A stretch of 64,000 nt of DNA from GSA-30 sp036384435. Lineage in GTDB: Bacteria > Pseudomonadota > Gammaproteobacteria > Xanthomonadales > Rhodanobacteraceae. This document shows positions 16,930 through 24,460 of the stretch, piece by piece. The notes beneath the pieces are model-generated. The model saw only the letters and a list, made by a program, of their open reading frames with translations, did no database searches and was not told the DNA's origin. Where the stretch lies: the NCBI RefSeq assembly GCF_036384435.1, contig NZ_DASVMI010000146.1:1-64000 (forward strand). The letters run 5' to 3'. Numbering within the stretch: position 1 is the first letter of the stretch; every line of letters begins with the position of its first letter. Made by a program: the position numbers and the translations under genes.

Positions 16930-16961
16930 ACGTACAAACACGGCTGCATGACACAGCTGGA

Positions 16962-18785
16962 TCAGCCGACCGGTTCCGGGATTGCCGTGGGCGGCGGTTC
17001 GGGCATGGGGCCTGGATGGCTTGGACGAACCGGCTCGGGACGGACGATGGTATCGCCCGATTCCACGCGATTGCGTCCGCTATGTTTGGCGCGATACAGC
17101 GCATGGTCTGCATCGACCAGCAAGTTCTGCAATGCGTGTCCCACGCGCTCGGAACAGGAAATGCCGAAGCTCGCGGAGATCGACGTACGTGGATTGTCGT
17201 CCTCTGCGCGCAACGACAACACGGCTTGGCGCAGTTGTTCGGCAAGATCAAATGCGTTGGCGGTAGCGCATTCGGAAAGCAGGATGCCAAATTCCTCACC
17301 GCCAAGGCGTCCAAAAAGATCGCCCGGTCGCAGATGTCGGCGGCAGGCGGCGACCGCCGATTGCAATACACGATCGCCTGCGGCATGACCGTAGGTATCG
17401 TTGATCTGCTTGAAGTGATCCAGGTCGATGAGGATCAGGCAGGTGTGACGACGCGCGCGTTCGGCCTGGCGCAATGCGATGGCAGCGGCTTCAACGAAGT
17501 GCTGGCGGTTGAAAATGCCGGTCAATCCATCCAGTTGGGCCAGGCGCTTGAAGCGAAGCTGAGAGCGCTTGATGCGATAAAGAAGCAGCGCGATGGAAGC
17601 CAGTACCGTAATCAGCAGGATGATGTACAGGCGACTGGTCTCCACCGCCTTGACGTCCAGTTGCCGCTCCAGTTGCAGGATCTGATTGCGTTTGCTTAGC
17701 GCATCGACTTCGAGTTTGCGGGCCTTCAACTGCTGGTTGACGATTTGATAAGCCAGCGTGCGGGCCGTGATGTCGTTGAGGTAACCCTTGTCCGCTTCCA
17801 TGTATTTCTCATGGAAATTCAACGCGGCCTGGATATCACCACGCTTGAGCGCGAGTTGGTAGAGCAGGGAGTAAGCAGTGCTTAATTCTTCGGTGTATTC
17901 GTTCTTGATGCTGCCGGCGATCGCCGCGTTGGCGAATTGTTCGGTCTGCGCCACGTCGGCAACGGCAAAATATGCGCGTGCCAGCAGCGTGTTGTAGCGG
18001 GCCAGGAGCACCGGATAGTGATAGGCCTGCACGTCGGGATAGCGCGACTGCAGCAGGTCGATGGCCTGCTTGGCGTGATCGTGCGCGATCAACGTGGCGG
18101 CGATATCCACGCGCAGTGCATCGGCAACCAGTGGCTCGTGCGAGGCCATGCATGCATCGACGCCCTCCTGGAACGGCGGATCGACCGGCTGTGGCTGTCC
18201 GCCGTGGAATTGCGCATGCAACTTGAAGAAGCGTGCTTTGCAGGTGCTTTCACCGGCCGGGATTTCCTGCAACATCTGATCGGCGTAGTTGACGGCCTGA
18301 TCGTATTGCCCCGAGCCGATCAGCAATTGCGCCGCTTCACCCAGGCCCTGGAAACGAGCCACGCGATCCTTCACGTTGGGTAGTTCATCGGCAAGCTGAT
18401 TGAGATGCCTGAAGGCATCCTCGTAGTGATGCGATATCCCCAGGATGTTGATCAACGTTGCATTGGCGCGCAGCCGTAACGTGGCATCGCTCGATTGCGT
18501 GGCGATTTCGTCAAGCAACGGTGTGGCTTCGCCGTACTTGCCGCTGAAGGCCACTTGCCAGGCCTCCAGGTAGTGCAGGTATGAGCGCTCCTGCTGCGTC
18601 ATCTCGTTGATGTGATTGTCGAGATCTTTCAGCTCCTCGACGAAATCATTATGACGCGATGTCTTGATGCTGTCGGCTTGTTCGAGTTGCTGGGACAGGT
18701 CGCCGGGCATGAACACCGATGCTTGCGCTGAGCCTGTCACCAGGCTCAGCGCAAGGAATGCAGCGCGTAGCAAATGCCTGGGCAT
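16962..18785 (-). CDS. Membrane TPR-diguanylate cyclase (GGDEF protein) co-transcribed with the borosin-type precursor
   Basis: This 607-residue protein makes cyclic di-GMP from GTP. In order: a signal peptide (about residues 1-23), a long periplasmic helical TPR-like domain, a coiled coil ahead of the membrane, one membrane helix (about 386-405), then a cytoplasmic GGDEF domain with an intact active site GGEEF (495-499) and an inhibitory I-site RPGD (486-489) five residues upstream. The last 25 residues are Pro-rich. It begins 21 bp after the stop of the small precursor gene at 18807 and is probably in the same transcript. The periplasmic domain could sense a ligand; whether that is the peptide product is speculation. 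Confidence 0.9.
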   Translation of the reverse strand: MPRHLLRAAFLALSLVTGSAQASVFMPGDLSQQLEQADSIKTSRHNDFVEELKDLDNHINEMTQQERSYLHYLEAWQVAFSGKYGEATPLLDEIATQSSDATLRLRANATLINILGISHHYEDAFRHLNQLADELPNVKDRVARFQGLGEAAQLLIGSGQYDQAVNYADQMLQEIPAGESTCKARFFKLHAQFHGGQPQPVDPPFQEGVDACMASHEPLVADALRVDIAATLIAHDHAKQAIDLLQSRYPDVQAYHYPVLLARYNTLLARAYFAVADVAQTEQFANAAIAGSIKNEYTEELSTAYSLLYQLALKRGDIQAALNFHEKYMEADKGYLNDITARTLAYQIVNQQLKARKLEVDALSKRNQILQLERQLDVKAVETSRLYIILLITVLASIALLLYRIKRSQLRFKRLAQLDGLTGIFNRQHFVEAAAIALRQAERARRHTCLILIDLDHFKQINDTYGHAAGDRVLQSAVAACRRHLRPGDLFGRLGGEEFGILLSECATANAFDLAEQLRQAVLSLRAEDDNPRTSISASFGISCSERVGHALQNLLVDADHALYRAKHSGRNRVESGDTIVRPEPVRPSHPGPMPEPPPTAIPEPVG

Positions 18786-18806
18786 CCTGCCGGACCGGGC
18801 CTGGGC

Positions 18807-19091
18807 TCAGGGAAGCGCTGCAACGAGTCGATCGGTCTCCCGGACTTGCTTGGGAGCCTGCTCCTCGTCGTCGCGTTCTTCGTCCTGGTCTTCTTCATCC
18901 ATCTGGATGTAGAACATCGGACGCAAACCCATCAGATCCTTCAACTGGCCGGCATCCCTGGCCAGGATCGCCTCGCACAGCGAGGCTTCCACCTGCGCCT
19001 TGGCAAGTTCGTTGGTGATCTGCTCGTGGCTAGCCTGGCGCAGCATGGCGTTCTGCCCCATCTTCTCCAGAAATTCGATGACGTTGGACAT
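18807..19091 (-). CDS. Candidate split-borosin precursor peptide (SonA-like, with borosin-binding domain)
   Basis: This encodes 94 residues. The N-terminal 54 are helical and match the SonA borosin-binding-domain pattern: FLEKMGQNAMLRQ at residues 7-19 (SonA has FxxxLGQDAQLM), and AILARDAGQLKDLMG at 41-55 (SonA AVMTGDMEKLKTLSG). In the family the core follows directly; here that is LRPMFYIQM (56-64), hydrophobic as expected for backbone N-methylation. A strongly acidic run (65-77, nearly all Asp/Glu) and a mixed tail ending in LVAALP follow, so the core is not at the C-terminus as in SonA. The methyltransferase gene is 165 bp upstream on the same strand, and the gene has its own candidate promoter. 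Confidence is high for the pairing and lower for the exact core. Confidence 0.82.
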   Translation of the reverse strand: MSNVIEFLEKMGQNAMLRQASHEQITNELAKAQVEASLCEAILARDAGQLKDLMGLRPMFYIQMDEEDQDEERDDEEQAPKQVRETDRLVAALP

Positions 19092-19095
19092 GGTA

Positions 19096-19112
19096 ACTAT
19101 CCCCCCGATAGT
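19096..19112 (-). promoter_or_regulatory. Hairpin presenting the ribosome-binding site of the precursor gene
   Basis: On the minus strand ACTATC-GGGGG-GATAGT forms a perfect 6-bp stem with a five-G loop, ending 4 bp before the precursor ATG. The G-run is the only Shine-Dalgarno-like sequence, so the hairpin could gate translation. Confidence 0.45.
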
Positions 19113-19208
19113 CAATTCGTTGAATCGATTGTCGTCTGTCTTGCCAGGATAGGGTAGACCTGCCCGCCTTGTGGACATCATAGCCCCATCCCGGCTTATG
19201 TATCGACG

Positions 19209-19237
19209 ATTTTAGGGATAATCTTTAACAGCGTAAA
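19209..19237 (-). promoter_or_regulatory. Candidate sigma-70 promoter of the precursor gene
   Basis: On the minus strand a -35 TTTACG (plus 19232-19237) and a -10 TAAAAT (19209-19214) are separated by exactly 17 bp, in an AT-rich patch between the methyltransferase and precursor genes. It would give a leader of about 110 nt and let the precursor be made in excess of the enzyme. Confidence 0.55.
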
Positions 19238-19256
19238 ACATTGCGCAAATGTACGA

Positions 19257-20051
19257 TTATTGTAACGAGCCGAGGGCGGCTAGACGCGCCCGCATCTGCG
19301 GGTCCGGATCGAGTGGGCGAGCCGGCGCGATCACCAGGGTGTCTCCCATGCCGGTAGCGGCCTGGGGCAGGTCGGCAAGGCGCAGTCGATCCATGCGCGG
19401 CACCTGGATGGGCAACGTCGCGGCCTGGTAAAGGATGACTTCGTGTTCGGGTCCATAGTGGCGTTCGAGCACCTCTACAAGCAGTTCCAGGTACGCCGGT
19501 CCGGTGGCAAAACGAGCTTGCGCACTGTCGCCGGCCACGCCGACCTGCCATAGCACTAGCCATGCCGAGGTATCGACCTGCCTGCGATAGTTCATGAATT
19601 GGCTGGCTTCGTAATGCTGGCAACCTACCTGGCCCGGATCAATGCCAAGGTCGGCGTACAGGCAGTCTTCGGAGGAGATGCCCGGTTCCATATGGGCCGC
19701 GAAGCCCTCCAGGCGAGCCTGCGCGATCGCGCGATGTGGAGCCCACGCGAATACGCCTGGGTGCCCGTAGAACGCCCCGCAGACCTTCTTGCCCAGACGT
19801 ACTTCGGCCAACATGGCTTCGACCATGCGCCGATAGGTTTCCATCCGGGGTATGCCCTCGCCATAAAACGGTTGCAGGCTGCGCACATCGGGGTTCATTT
19901 GCTGCAGCCACATTTCGACCACGGCGTCCGACACGCCGGTGAAGACTACCTGCGCTCCTTCGATGTGACTGCGCGCAAGCGGACTGATGTGTGAGCCCAG
20001 GGTAATGCCTACGCCGACGCAGACCAGGCTGCCGCTGGATGAATTGTCCAA
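19257..20051 (-). CDS. Split-borosin peptide alpha-N-methyltransferase (SonM-like, tetrapyrrole-methylase fold)
   Basis: This 264-residue protein starts at a TTG (20051) with GGAG six bases upstream; a longer frame to 20828 runs into the divergent aminopeptidase and is rejected. The start gives SonM length (about 263). The SAM/TP-methylase motifs are VCVGVGI (10-16), FYGEGIPRMETY (62-73) and YGHPGVFA (95-102), plus MEPGISSEDCLYADLGIDPG and YEASQFM. Tyr63, Arg69, Tyr73 and Tyr95 sit where borosin methyltransferases keep their catalytic Tyr/Arg set. Similarity to Shewanella SonM runs end to end, far closer than to cobalamin-pathway methylases, and no cobalamin genes are nearby. It is expected to methylate backbone amides of the peptide encoded at 18807 using S-adenosylmethionine. 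Confidence 0.87.
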   Translation of the reverse strand: MDNSSSGSLVCVGVGITLGSHISPLARSHIEGAQVVFTGVSDAVVEMWLQQMNPDVRSLQPFYGEGIPRMETYRRMVEAMLAEVRLGKKVCGAFYGHPGVFAWAPHRAIAQARLEGFAAHMEPGISSEDCLYADLGIDPGQVGCQHYEASQFMNYRRQVDTSAWLVLWQVGVAGDSAQARFATGPAYLELLVEVLERHYGPEHEVILYQAATLPIQVPRMDRLRLADLPQAATGMGDTLVIAPARPLDPDPQMRARLAALGSLQ

Positions 20052-20198
20052 GTTTTTCTCCGCTGATGATCGCACTCTAAACCTGCTGAAGGTCCGGCGG
20101 AAGGCGCGGCCCAGCCAATGGCATATGGCCAGCCGCGATGAATCGGTCATGCTGGGACGTTTCGTGCCGTTCCGGCCATCTTCACCTCGAGGGTCATC

Positions 20199-22856
20199 AT
20201 GCGTCTTAGCTATCTGGGTTCCGCGATTGTTCTTGCGCTGGCGGGGGCGCCCCTTCTTCCGGTCGTCGCGCAGCCAGCCGTGCCCGTCACGACCGATCAG
20301 GCCGTGACCCAGTTGCCGCGCGACCTGCGTCCGACCCATTACGATGTCGCGGTGACGCCGCATGCCCAGTCGATGACCTTTGACGGTAAGGTCATCGTGG
20401 ACGTGGATGTCCTGAAGGCGACGAATGCCATCACGCTGAACGCAATCGACATGACGTTTTCGCAGGTGACCCTGACGTCGGCCGAGGGCAAGGTGCTGCC
20501 TGCGCCCAAGGTCAGCATTGATGCGCAGAATCAGACGGCAACCTTCACTTTTGCCAAGCCGGTCGCCACCGGTGCGTACAAGCTGGCGATGAGCTACTCG
20601 GGCAAGATCGGCACACAGGCCAATGGTCTTTTCGCGCTCGACTACGACACCAAAAGCGGCAAGAAGCGCGCGCTCTACACGCAGTTCGAGAATTCCGACG
20701 CGCGTCGATTCATTCCCTCCTGGGATGAGCCCAACTACAAGGCCACCTTCTCGTTGCATGCCACCATTCCCGCCGAGCAGATGGCGGTGAGCAACATGCC
20801 TGCGGCCAATAAGACGGACGCTGGCCACGGGCTGGTGACGGTGAACTTCCAGCAGTCGCCAAAAATGTCCACTTACCTTCTTTTCTTCGGCCTGGGCGAT
20901 TTCGAGCGCACTACGGCCATGGCGGGTAACACCGAGGTAGGCGTGGTGACGCAGAAGGGCATGGCATCCCAGGCAGGCTTCGCGCTCGATTCGGCCAAGC
21001 AGATCCTGGCCGAATACAACGACTATTTCGGTACGCCCTATCCACTGCCCAAGCTAGACAACGTTGCCGCGCCAGGCAGCAGCCAGTTCTTCAGCGCCAT
21101 GGAGAATTGGGGCGCGATCTTCACGTTCGAATATTCCATGTTGCTTGACCCGACTGTATCGACGCAGGCCGATAAACAGGGCGTATTCCTGGTCGAGGCT
21201 CATGAAATGGCGCACCAATGGTTTGGTGACCTGGTGACGATGCGCTGGTGGGACAACTTGTGGCTGAACGAGGGTTTCGCCTCCTGGATGGAAGGACGCA
21301 CCACCGCCAAGCTGCACCCGGAATGGCATACCTCGCTTGATGCCGTGGGCGTGCGCGAGGCGGCGATGAATCGCGACGCCATTGCTACCACGCACCCGGT
21401 GGTGCAGCAGATCGATACGGTCGAGCAGGCCAGCCAGGCCTTTGATGCGATCACCTATTCCAAGGGCGAATCGGTCATCCGCATGCTCGAAGCGTACGTG
21501 GGACCAGACGTTTGGCGCGATGGCGTGCGCCGCTATATCAAGGCACATGCATACGGCAACACGGTGTCCGATGACTTGTGGCGTGAGGTCGAGGCTGTGT
21601 CGGGCGGCAAGCCGGTTACCCAGGTCGCTCACGATTTCACCTTGCAGCCGGGTATCCCGATGATCAAGGTTGAATCGGTGCAATGCAGCGCAGGCAAGAC
21701 GACCTTGCAGTTGAGCCAGTCCGAGTTCACGCGTGATCGTCCAGGCAAGCAGTCTTTGTCCTGGCATGTGCCGGTGATAGCGCAGACGATCGGCGGCCAG
21801 CCGTCGCGCACGCTGGTCAGTGGCGGACATGCCACGCTCGAAGTGGCCGGTTGTGGTCCGGTGATCGTCAACGCGGGGCAGAGTGGCTACTACCGCACAT
21901 TGTACGTTCGCGAGCAATTCGATGCGCTCAAGGGCAGCTTTGCCAAGCTCCAGCCGATCGACCAGCTCGGTGTGATGGACAATACCTGGGCATTGGGCAT
22001 GGCTGGACAGCAGCCGGCATCGGACGTACTTGACCTGATCGCCGGTACATCGGTCGATGCCGTGCCGCAGGTATGGGAAGAGATCGCCAGCGACCTGTCT
22101 GGACTCGATGGCTACTACACCGGGGACACGACACGCCAGCAGGCTTTGCGCAAGTTTGCCATCGCCAAGCTTGCTCCGGAACTGAAGAAGATTGGCTGGG
22201 AGGCCCGCGCCGATGAAGCCGATCCGGTCAAGATTCTGCGTAACGACCTGATCGGCACCCTGGGCTCGTTAGGGGACGCGGCGGTGATCAAGGAAGCCAA
22301 TCGTCGGTTTCAGGCCATGGACAAGGATCCGGCAGCCATGCCGGCGGCACTGCGTCGCACGATCCTGGGCGTGGTTGCACGCAATGCCGATGTGACGACG
22401 TGGGATCACCTGCACGCCATGGCGCAGGCCGAAAAAACACCTCTGGTGAAGGATCAGTTGTATGGTCTGCTGTCGATCGCCCGCGACAAGGTACTGGCTC
22501 AGCGCGCACTGGATCTGGCATTGACCGATGAGCCGGGTGCGACCAACAGCAGCGGCATGATCAGCGGTGTGTCCTTCAATCACCCGGAGATGGCTTTTGA
22601 CTTTGCGGTGACACACAAGGATCAAGTGGACAAGAAGGTCGACTCGACTTCCACGGCGCGTTACTACCCTGCCTTGGCCAACCGTTCGCTGGACCCGGCC
22701 ACTATCGACAAGGTCAAGGCGTTCTCGGACAAGTACATCGCTGCCAGTTCGCGTCGTGGCGCCGATACTGTGATTGCCAACATCCAGTACCGCATCCAGG
22801 TGCGCAACGAGCGCCTACCGGCCATCGACGCATGGTTGAAAAAGCACGGCGGTTGA
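20199..22856 (+). CDS. Secreted M1-family zinc aminopeptidase
   Basis: This 885-residue protein has a signal peptide (MRLSYLGSAIVLALAGAPLLPVVAQ), so it acts in the periplasm or outside the cell. It cleaves N-terminal residues from peptides. The substrate-binding motif reads SAMENWG (canonical GAMEN, first residue changed to Ser). The zinc site HEMAH (335-339) with Glu358 gives the HExxH-x18-E signature. An N-terminal beta domain, thermolysin-like domain and C-terminal ERAP1-like helical domain complete the M1 plan. GAGGG lies upstream of the ATG. It is divergent from the borosin-type methyltransferase gene (147-bp gap), so a role in peptide maturation or turnover is conceivable but unproven. 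Confidence 0.92.
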   Translation: MRLSYLGSAIVLALAGAPLLPVVAQPAVPVTTDQAVTQLPRDLRPTHYDVAVTPHAQSMTFDGKVIVDVDVLKATNAITLNAIDMTFSQVTLTSAEGKVLPAPKVSIDAQNQTATFTFAKPVATGAYKLAMSYSGKIGTQANGLFALDYDTKSGKKRALYTQFENSDARRFIPSWDEPNYKATFSLHATIPAEQMAVSNMPAANKTDAGHGLVTVNFQQSPKMSTYLLFFGLGDFERTTAMAGNTEVGVVTQKGMASQAGFALDSAKQILAEYNDYFGTPYPLPKLDNVAAPGSSQFFSAMENWGAIFTFEYSMLLDPTVSTQADKQGVFLVEAHEMAHQWFGDLVTMRWWDNLWLNEGFASWMEGRTTAKLHPEWHTSLDAVGVREAAMNRDAIATTHPVVQQIDTVEQASQAFDAITYSKGESVIRMLEAYVGPDVWRDGVRRYIKAHAYGNTVSDDLWREVEAVSGGKPVTQVAHDFTLQPGIPMIKVESVQCSAGKTTLQLSQSEFTRDRPGKQSLSWHVPVIAQTIGGQPSRTLVSGGHATLEVAGCGPVIVNAGQSGYYRTLYVREQFDALKGSFAKLQPIDQLGVMDNTWALGMAGQQPASDVLDLIAGTSVDAVPQVWEEIASDLSGLDGYYTGDTTRQQALRKFAIAKLAPELKKIGWEARADEADPVKILRNDLIGTLGSLGDAAVIKEANRRFQAMDKDPAAMPAALRRTILGVVARNADVTTWDHLHAMAQAEKTPLVKDQLYGLLSIARDKVLAQRALDLALTDEPGATNSSGMISGVSFNHPEMAFDFAVTHKDQVDKKVDSTSTARYYPALANRSLDPATIDKVKAFSDKYIAASSRRGADTVIANIQYRIQVRNERLPAIDAWLKKHGG

Positions 22857-22880
22857 GTCTTTACTCCTTTCTCGTCATGG

Positions 22881-22915
22881 AAAGGCTCCCTTGGTGGGAG
22901 CCTTTCTTTTTGCTT
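22881..22915 (+). terminator. Intrinsic terminator of the aminopeptidase gene
   Basis: The stem AAAGGCTCCC / GGGAGCCTTT with a short TTGGT loop is followed by CTTTTTG. It is a textbook rho-independent terminator 24 bp after the stop. Confidence 0.9.
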
Positions 22916-22962
22916 TGATGCGCGAGAAGCCGGCACGATACACCGTGCGGCTTCCTGGTCGA

Positions 22963-23964
22963 TCAGTAGGACAGCGTCGCGGACGTTGCCGATGTCTGCA
23001 TGCCGTAGTTGCACTGCGGGTTGATGCCTGAGGTATCCGAACCCTGCCAGGGTGGATTCGAGACGCGGTTGTTGTTGCGATCGTAGACCTGGATGTTGCT
23101 GAACGTGATAGGTCCACCAGGATACTGGTCGCAGGTCGCCACGCTGTAGACTTCCAGAACCCCGCCGAAAACCCAGTTCAGGTCGGCATAGGGGTTGGTA
23201 GTCAGCGAACTGGTCTGGCCGGTGGTGGTGTCGCGCGAATCGATATTCCAACTGGAGCAGGCCACGCCTGCGCCACAATTGGAATAGGTATCGCCGACAA
23301 CGACGTCACCCGCGTTCGCCGAGATGGGGTCGCTATGGAACGTGGTGCCGTCTACGCAGCAATTCCAGCTCGCCAGTGTCCAGGCCTTGTCGCCATAGCC
23401 ATTCCAGCCGAGTACCGGTTGCAGGATGGACTGCACATTGGGCAATTGCTCAAGGCCAGGGAAGAAATAGATCACCTGGTCGCCTCGATTGGACGGTTGC
23501 GAAGGCACGGTCCATGTGGCGACGATACGACCGATCGGCGTGGAGCTGCTGTAGTTGGCCGATTCCACCCAGCCACTCTGCTCTGGCGGTGGCGTCTTGC
23601 TGTTGAGCAGGGAGCGTTGGCCATTGGCTTCGATGCGGTCGCCTTGCAATGTGTAGTTGGGCTGCGTGCATTGTGCGGGTTTTTCCATCACACCCGTCAC
23701 GCGCTTGATCATGCCGCTGGCCTGCAACTGATCGCCCTTGTGCAGGGTCACGACGCAGCTTGAGGAGAAATAGCCATTGGGTGTGACCACATAATCATCC
23801 GGTACACCCTGGGGTTTGCGTGCGGCGCTGAGTTGGCCGACTTTCGTCAATTGCATGCCGGCCGCCTGGGCAGTGGAAACACCTGCGAGGATGATGCCGA
23901 TGAGGCACAGTACCGCTGCGACATAGCGTGCGATACGTCCTCCGATACAGAGCTTGATCATCAC
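22963..23964 (-). CDS. Secreted protein, possible G1 (eqolisin)-like beta-sandwich
   Basis: This 333-residue protein has a long signal peptide (cleavage near AQAAG, residues 33-36) and GGAG upstream of the ATG. The mature C-terminal part is rich in Ser, Thr, Asn, Gly and Trp, with several cysteines and beta-strand character. Motifs such as ATWTVPSQP, VIYFFPGLE, SILQPVLGWNG, LASWNCC and GDVVVGD resemble the arrangement of Gln- and Glu-bearing strands in the eqolisin (G1) glutamic peptidase family. I cannot confirm the catalytic Gln/Glu pair, so peptidase activity is a low-confidence suggestion. It is monocistronic, flanked by the aminopeptidase terminator and an AT-rich gap. Confidence 0.7.
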   Translation of the reverse strand: MMIKLCIGGRIARYVAAVLCLIGIILAGVSTAQAAGMQLTKVGQLSAARKPQGVPDDYVVTPNGYFSSSCVVTLHKGDQLQASGMIKRVTGVMEKPAQCTQPNYTLQGDRIEANGQRSLLNSKTPPPEQSGWVESANYSSSTPIGRIVATWTVPSQPSNRGDQVIYFFPGLEQLPNVQSILQPVLGWNGYGDKAWTLASWNCCVDGTTFHSDPISANAGDVVVGDTYSNCGAGVACSSWNIDSRDTTTGQTSSLTTNPYADLNWVFGGVLEVYSVATCDQYPGGPITFSNIQVYDRNNNRVSNPPWQGSDTSGINPQCNYGMQTSATSATLSY

Positions 23965-24417
23965 AACGACTCCTTACGACAAGGAAAGGAAAGTCGTCCC
24001 TGAAGCCTATCGGCGTCATCGCGCGATACGCTACCCCTGTTCGCTTCGTCGCCGGGCGACGAGCGGTTAATGTACAGGTGCGAATAAAATTTGTTTTGTG
24101 ACGTGGTATTTCAATCGAGATAAAAAAGATGATTATTTATTTGTGTTGTTGGTTGTGTCTGCTTTTGTATCTGAAAATAAGTGGATAATTCTAATTGGAT
24201 GTCTAAATGTCCGTGCGTGGAATCGTTTTCATCGTTTTGACGAAATGGTTTGCGTCAAGCTTACGGCTAGTTCCTTGAGCCTTATGTGCGGGTTTTGACC
24301 CAATGAGTCCTGCGGACGTTGCGCGGTTGTCGTTATGACTTCAGTTGTGAAGCTATCGAGCACGGCTATGCCATTGTATGCAGCGTGTTGTCCAGATGTG
24401 TTGGTTGGACGCTGTGC
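23965..24417. other. 453-bp gene-poor region with an AT-rich island
   Basis: No supported gene lies here. By hand count, 24071-24240 is about one-third GC, far below its neighbours. A plus-strand frame at 24098-24298 (GTG start, 66 residues, with hydrophobic YLFVLLVVSAF) has no clear ribosome-binding site and is not called. The region upstream of 23964 must contain the promoter of the secreted protein gene. Confidence 0.6.
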
Positions 24418-24442
24418 AAAAAAGCCCCGCCGAAGCGGGGCT
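24418..24442 (-). terminator. Intrinsic terminator of gcvP
   Basis: On the minus strand the stem AGCCCCGC-TTCG-GCGGGGCT is followed by TTTTTT. It begins 18 bp after the gcvP stop. Confidence 0.92.
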
Positions 24443-24460
24443 CCATGGCAACCTGAAAGA

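Noticed and set aside
18807..19091. Nif11-type leader peptide as alternative identity for the small gene
   Set aside because: Length and helices are similar, but there is no Gly-Gly-type cleavage site and the partner enzyme is a borosin-type methyltransferase.
19257..20051. Cobalamin (precorrin) methylase as alternative identity
   Set aside because: The fold is shared, but there are no cob/cbi genes around and the sequence follows SonM closely, including the Tyr/Arg active-site set.
5989..20080. The 12-mer TTAGAGTGCGAT is present before both the efflux operon (5989-6000) and the methyltransferase gene (20069-20080, minus)
   Set aside because: Exact 12-mer matches between random positions are expected in 64 kb; no larger motif extends from it.
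20052..20828. N-terminal extension of the methyltransferase frame
   Set aside because: It overlaps the divergent aminopeptidase; the TTG at 20051 has a good ribosome-binding site and gives SonM length.
22963..23964. Confident call as a G1 glutamic peptidase
   Set aside because: Only the general strand pattern matches; the catalytic Gln/Glu pair could not be confirmed by eye.
24098..24298. Possible 66-residue membrane peptide in the AT-rich island
   Set aside because: GTG start without ribosome-binding site; hydrophobicity may simply reflect T-rich codons.
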